Source: Alphaproteobacteria bacterium (lineage in GTDB: Bacteria; Pseudomonadota; Alphaproteobacteria; Micropepsales; Micropepsaceae). Taken from it: a stretch of DNA of 7,702 nucleotides. The DNA lies in contig JAEKMB010000287.1 in the NCBI GenBank assembly GCA_019508105.1, forward strand, positions 1-7,702, read 5' to 3'. Position numbers and translations under genes: made by a program. Shown here in pieces: positions 7,466 to 7,702 of the stretch. The notes beneath the pieces are model-generated. The model was not told the DNA's origin, made no database searches, and was given only the letters and a program-made list of their open reading frames with translations. Numbering within the stretch: position 1 is the first letter of the stretch; every line of letters begins with the position of its first letter.

Positions 7466-7702
7466 CTGGACAAACCTTCATCAGTGTTGGGCGTTCCGTC
7501 GCCAGGTTGCCGAAGGTGAAGCTGTCGTCGCCGGACGCGCCCTTGATGCCCACGAAATGCACCGAGACATGGCGCGCCGTGGAAAGCGCGCGCTGAATGC
7601 GGTCGGTATTGTGCACCGTCACCACGTCGGTGATGTCGTCGCCAAACGCATCGCCGTCCAGGTCGACCGGCCTGGCGTCGTCGATCTTCAGCACCAGGCG
7701 GG
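7458..7702 (-). CDS. Unrecognised protein, C-terminal fragment (runs off the right edge)
   Basis: About 81 codons of an open frame on the minus strand, ending at TAA (7458-7460). The frame stays open to the right edge, so the true start lies outside; the GTG at 7694 is only an internal valine codon. Third codon positions are strongly G/C, like the confirmed genes, which supports a real coding frame. The visible end reads as an acidic stretch (DDARPVDLDGDAFGDDITDV), then alternating hydrophobic segments likely to be beta strands (VVTVHN, HVSVHFVGI, DSFTFGNLA), ending TLMKVCPVK. There is one Cys near the C-terminus. I do not recognise a family. It converges with the permease gene and overlaps its last 8 bp. 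Confidence 0.6.
   Translation of the reverse strand, partial: RLVLKIDDARPVDLDGDAFGDDITDVVTVHNTDRIQRALSTARHVSVHFVGIKGASGDDSFTFGNLATERPTLMKVCPVK

Overview
The window looks like chromosomal DNA of a high-GC alphaproteobacterium. The evidence is an F1 ATP synthase cluster in the order delta-alpha-gamma-beta without the Fo genes, strong G/C bias at third codon positions, and a single-domain QueF. Genus cannot be read from the sequence. Most of the window is conserved housekeeping DNA. The less ordinary material lies in the gaps between genes.

Left half (1-3959, minus strand): atpH, atpA, atpG and atpD, transcribed right to left. They encode the delta, alpha, gamma and beta subunits of the F1 sector. 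atpD runs off the left edge after 287 codons, so its C-terminus and any atpC lie outside. atpA/atpG and atpG/atpD are separated by only 16 and 15 nt, each with an AGGAAA(G) ribosome binding site. atpH/atpA are separated by 118 nt holding a structured repeat. Upstream of atpH, a 190-nt gap contains overlapping inverted repeats that could form competing stem-loops, and then lepB (signal peptidase I), also on the minus strand.

Middle (4900-5950): a divergent intergenic region carries a perfect 28-bp palindrome. It separates lepB from a plus-strand pair, a small PTPS/QueD-family protein and QueF, which points to queuosine (7-deazaguanine) biosynthesis. The QueD-like protein keeps the zinc histidines but lacks the usual catalytic cysteine and apparently the pterin-anchoring glutamate. 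The queD-queF gap holds a second copy of the repeat seen between atpH and atpA.

Right part (5951-7702): a GntP-family permease gene preceded by a GC-rich leader stem, then the C-terminal end of an unrecognised minus-strand gene. The two genes converge and overlap by 8 bp at their 3' ends.

The most interesting signal is the two-copy intercistronic repeat (3317-3413 minus; 5401-5490 plus). Each copy begins at the stop codon of the upstream gene, lies in sense orientation, and contains a GC-rich hairpin followed by a second hairpin. The second hairpin differs in sequence between copies but pairs perfectly in both. After it come a shared TGACGAACGCC block and a GGCAGG end. No gene-free stretch exceeds 300 bases. 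I see no tRNA, rRNA, CRISPR array or insertion sequence.
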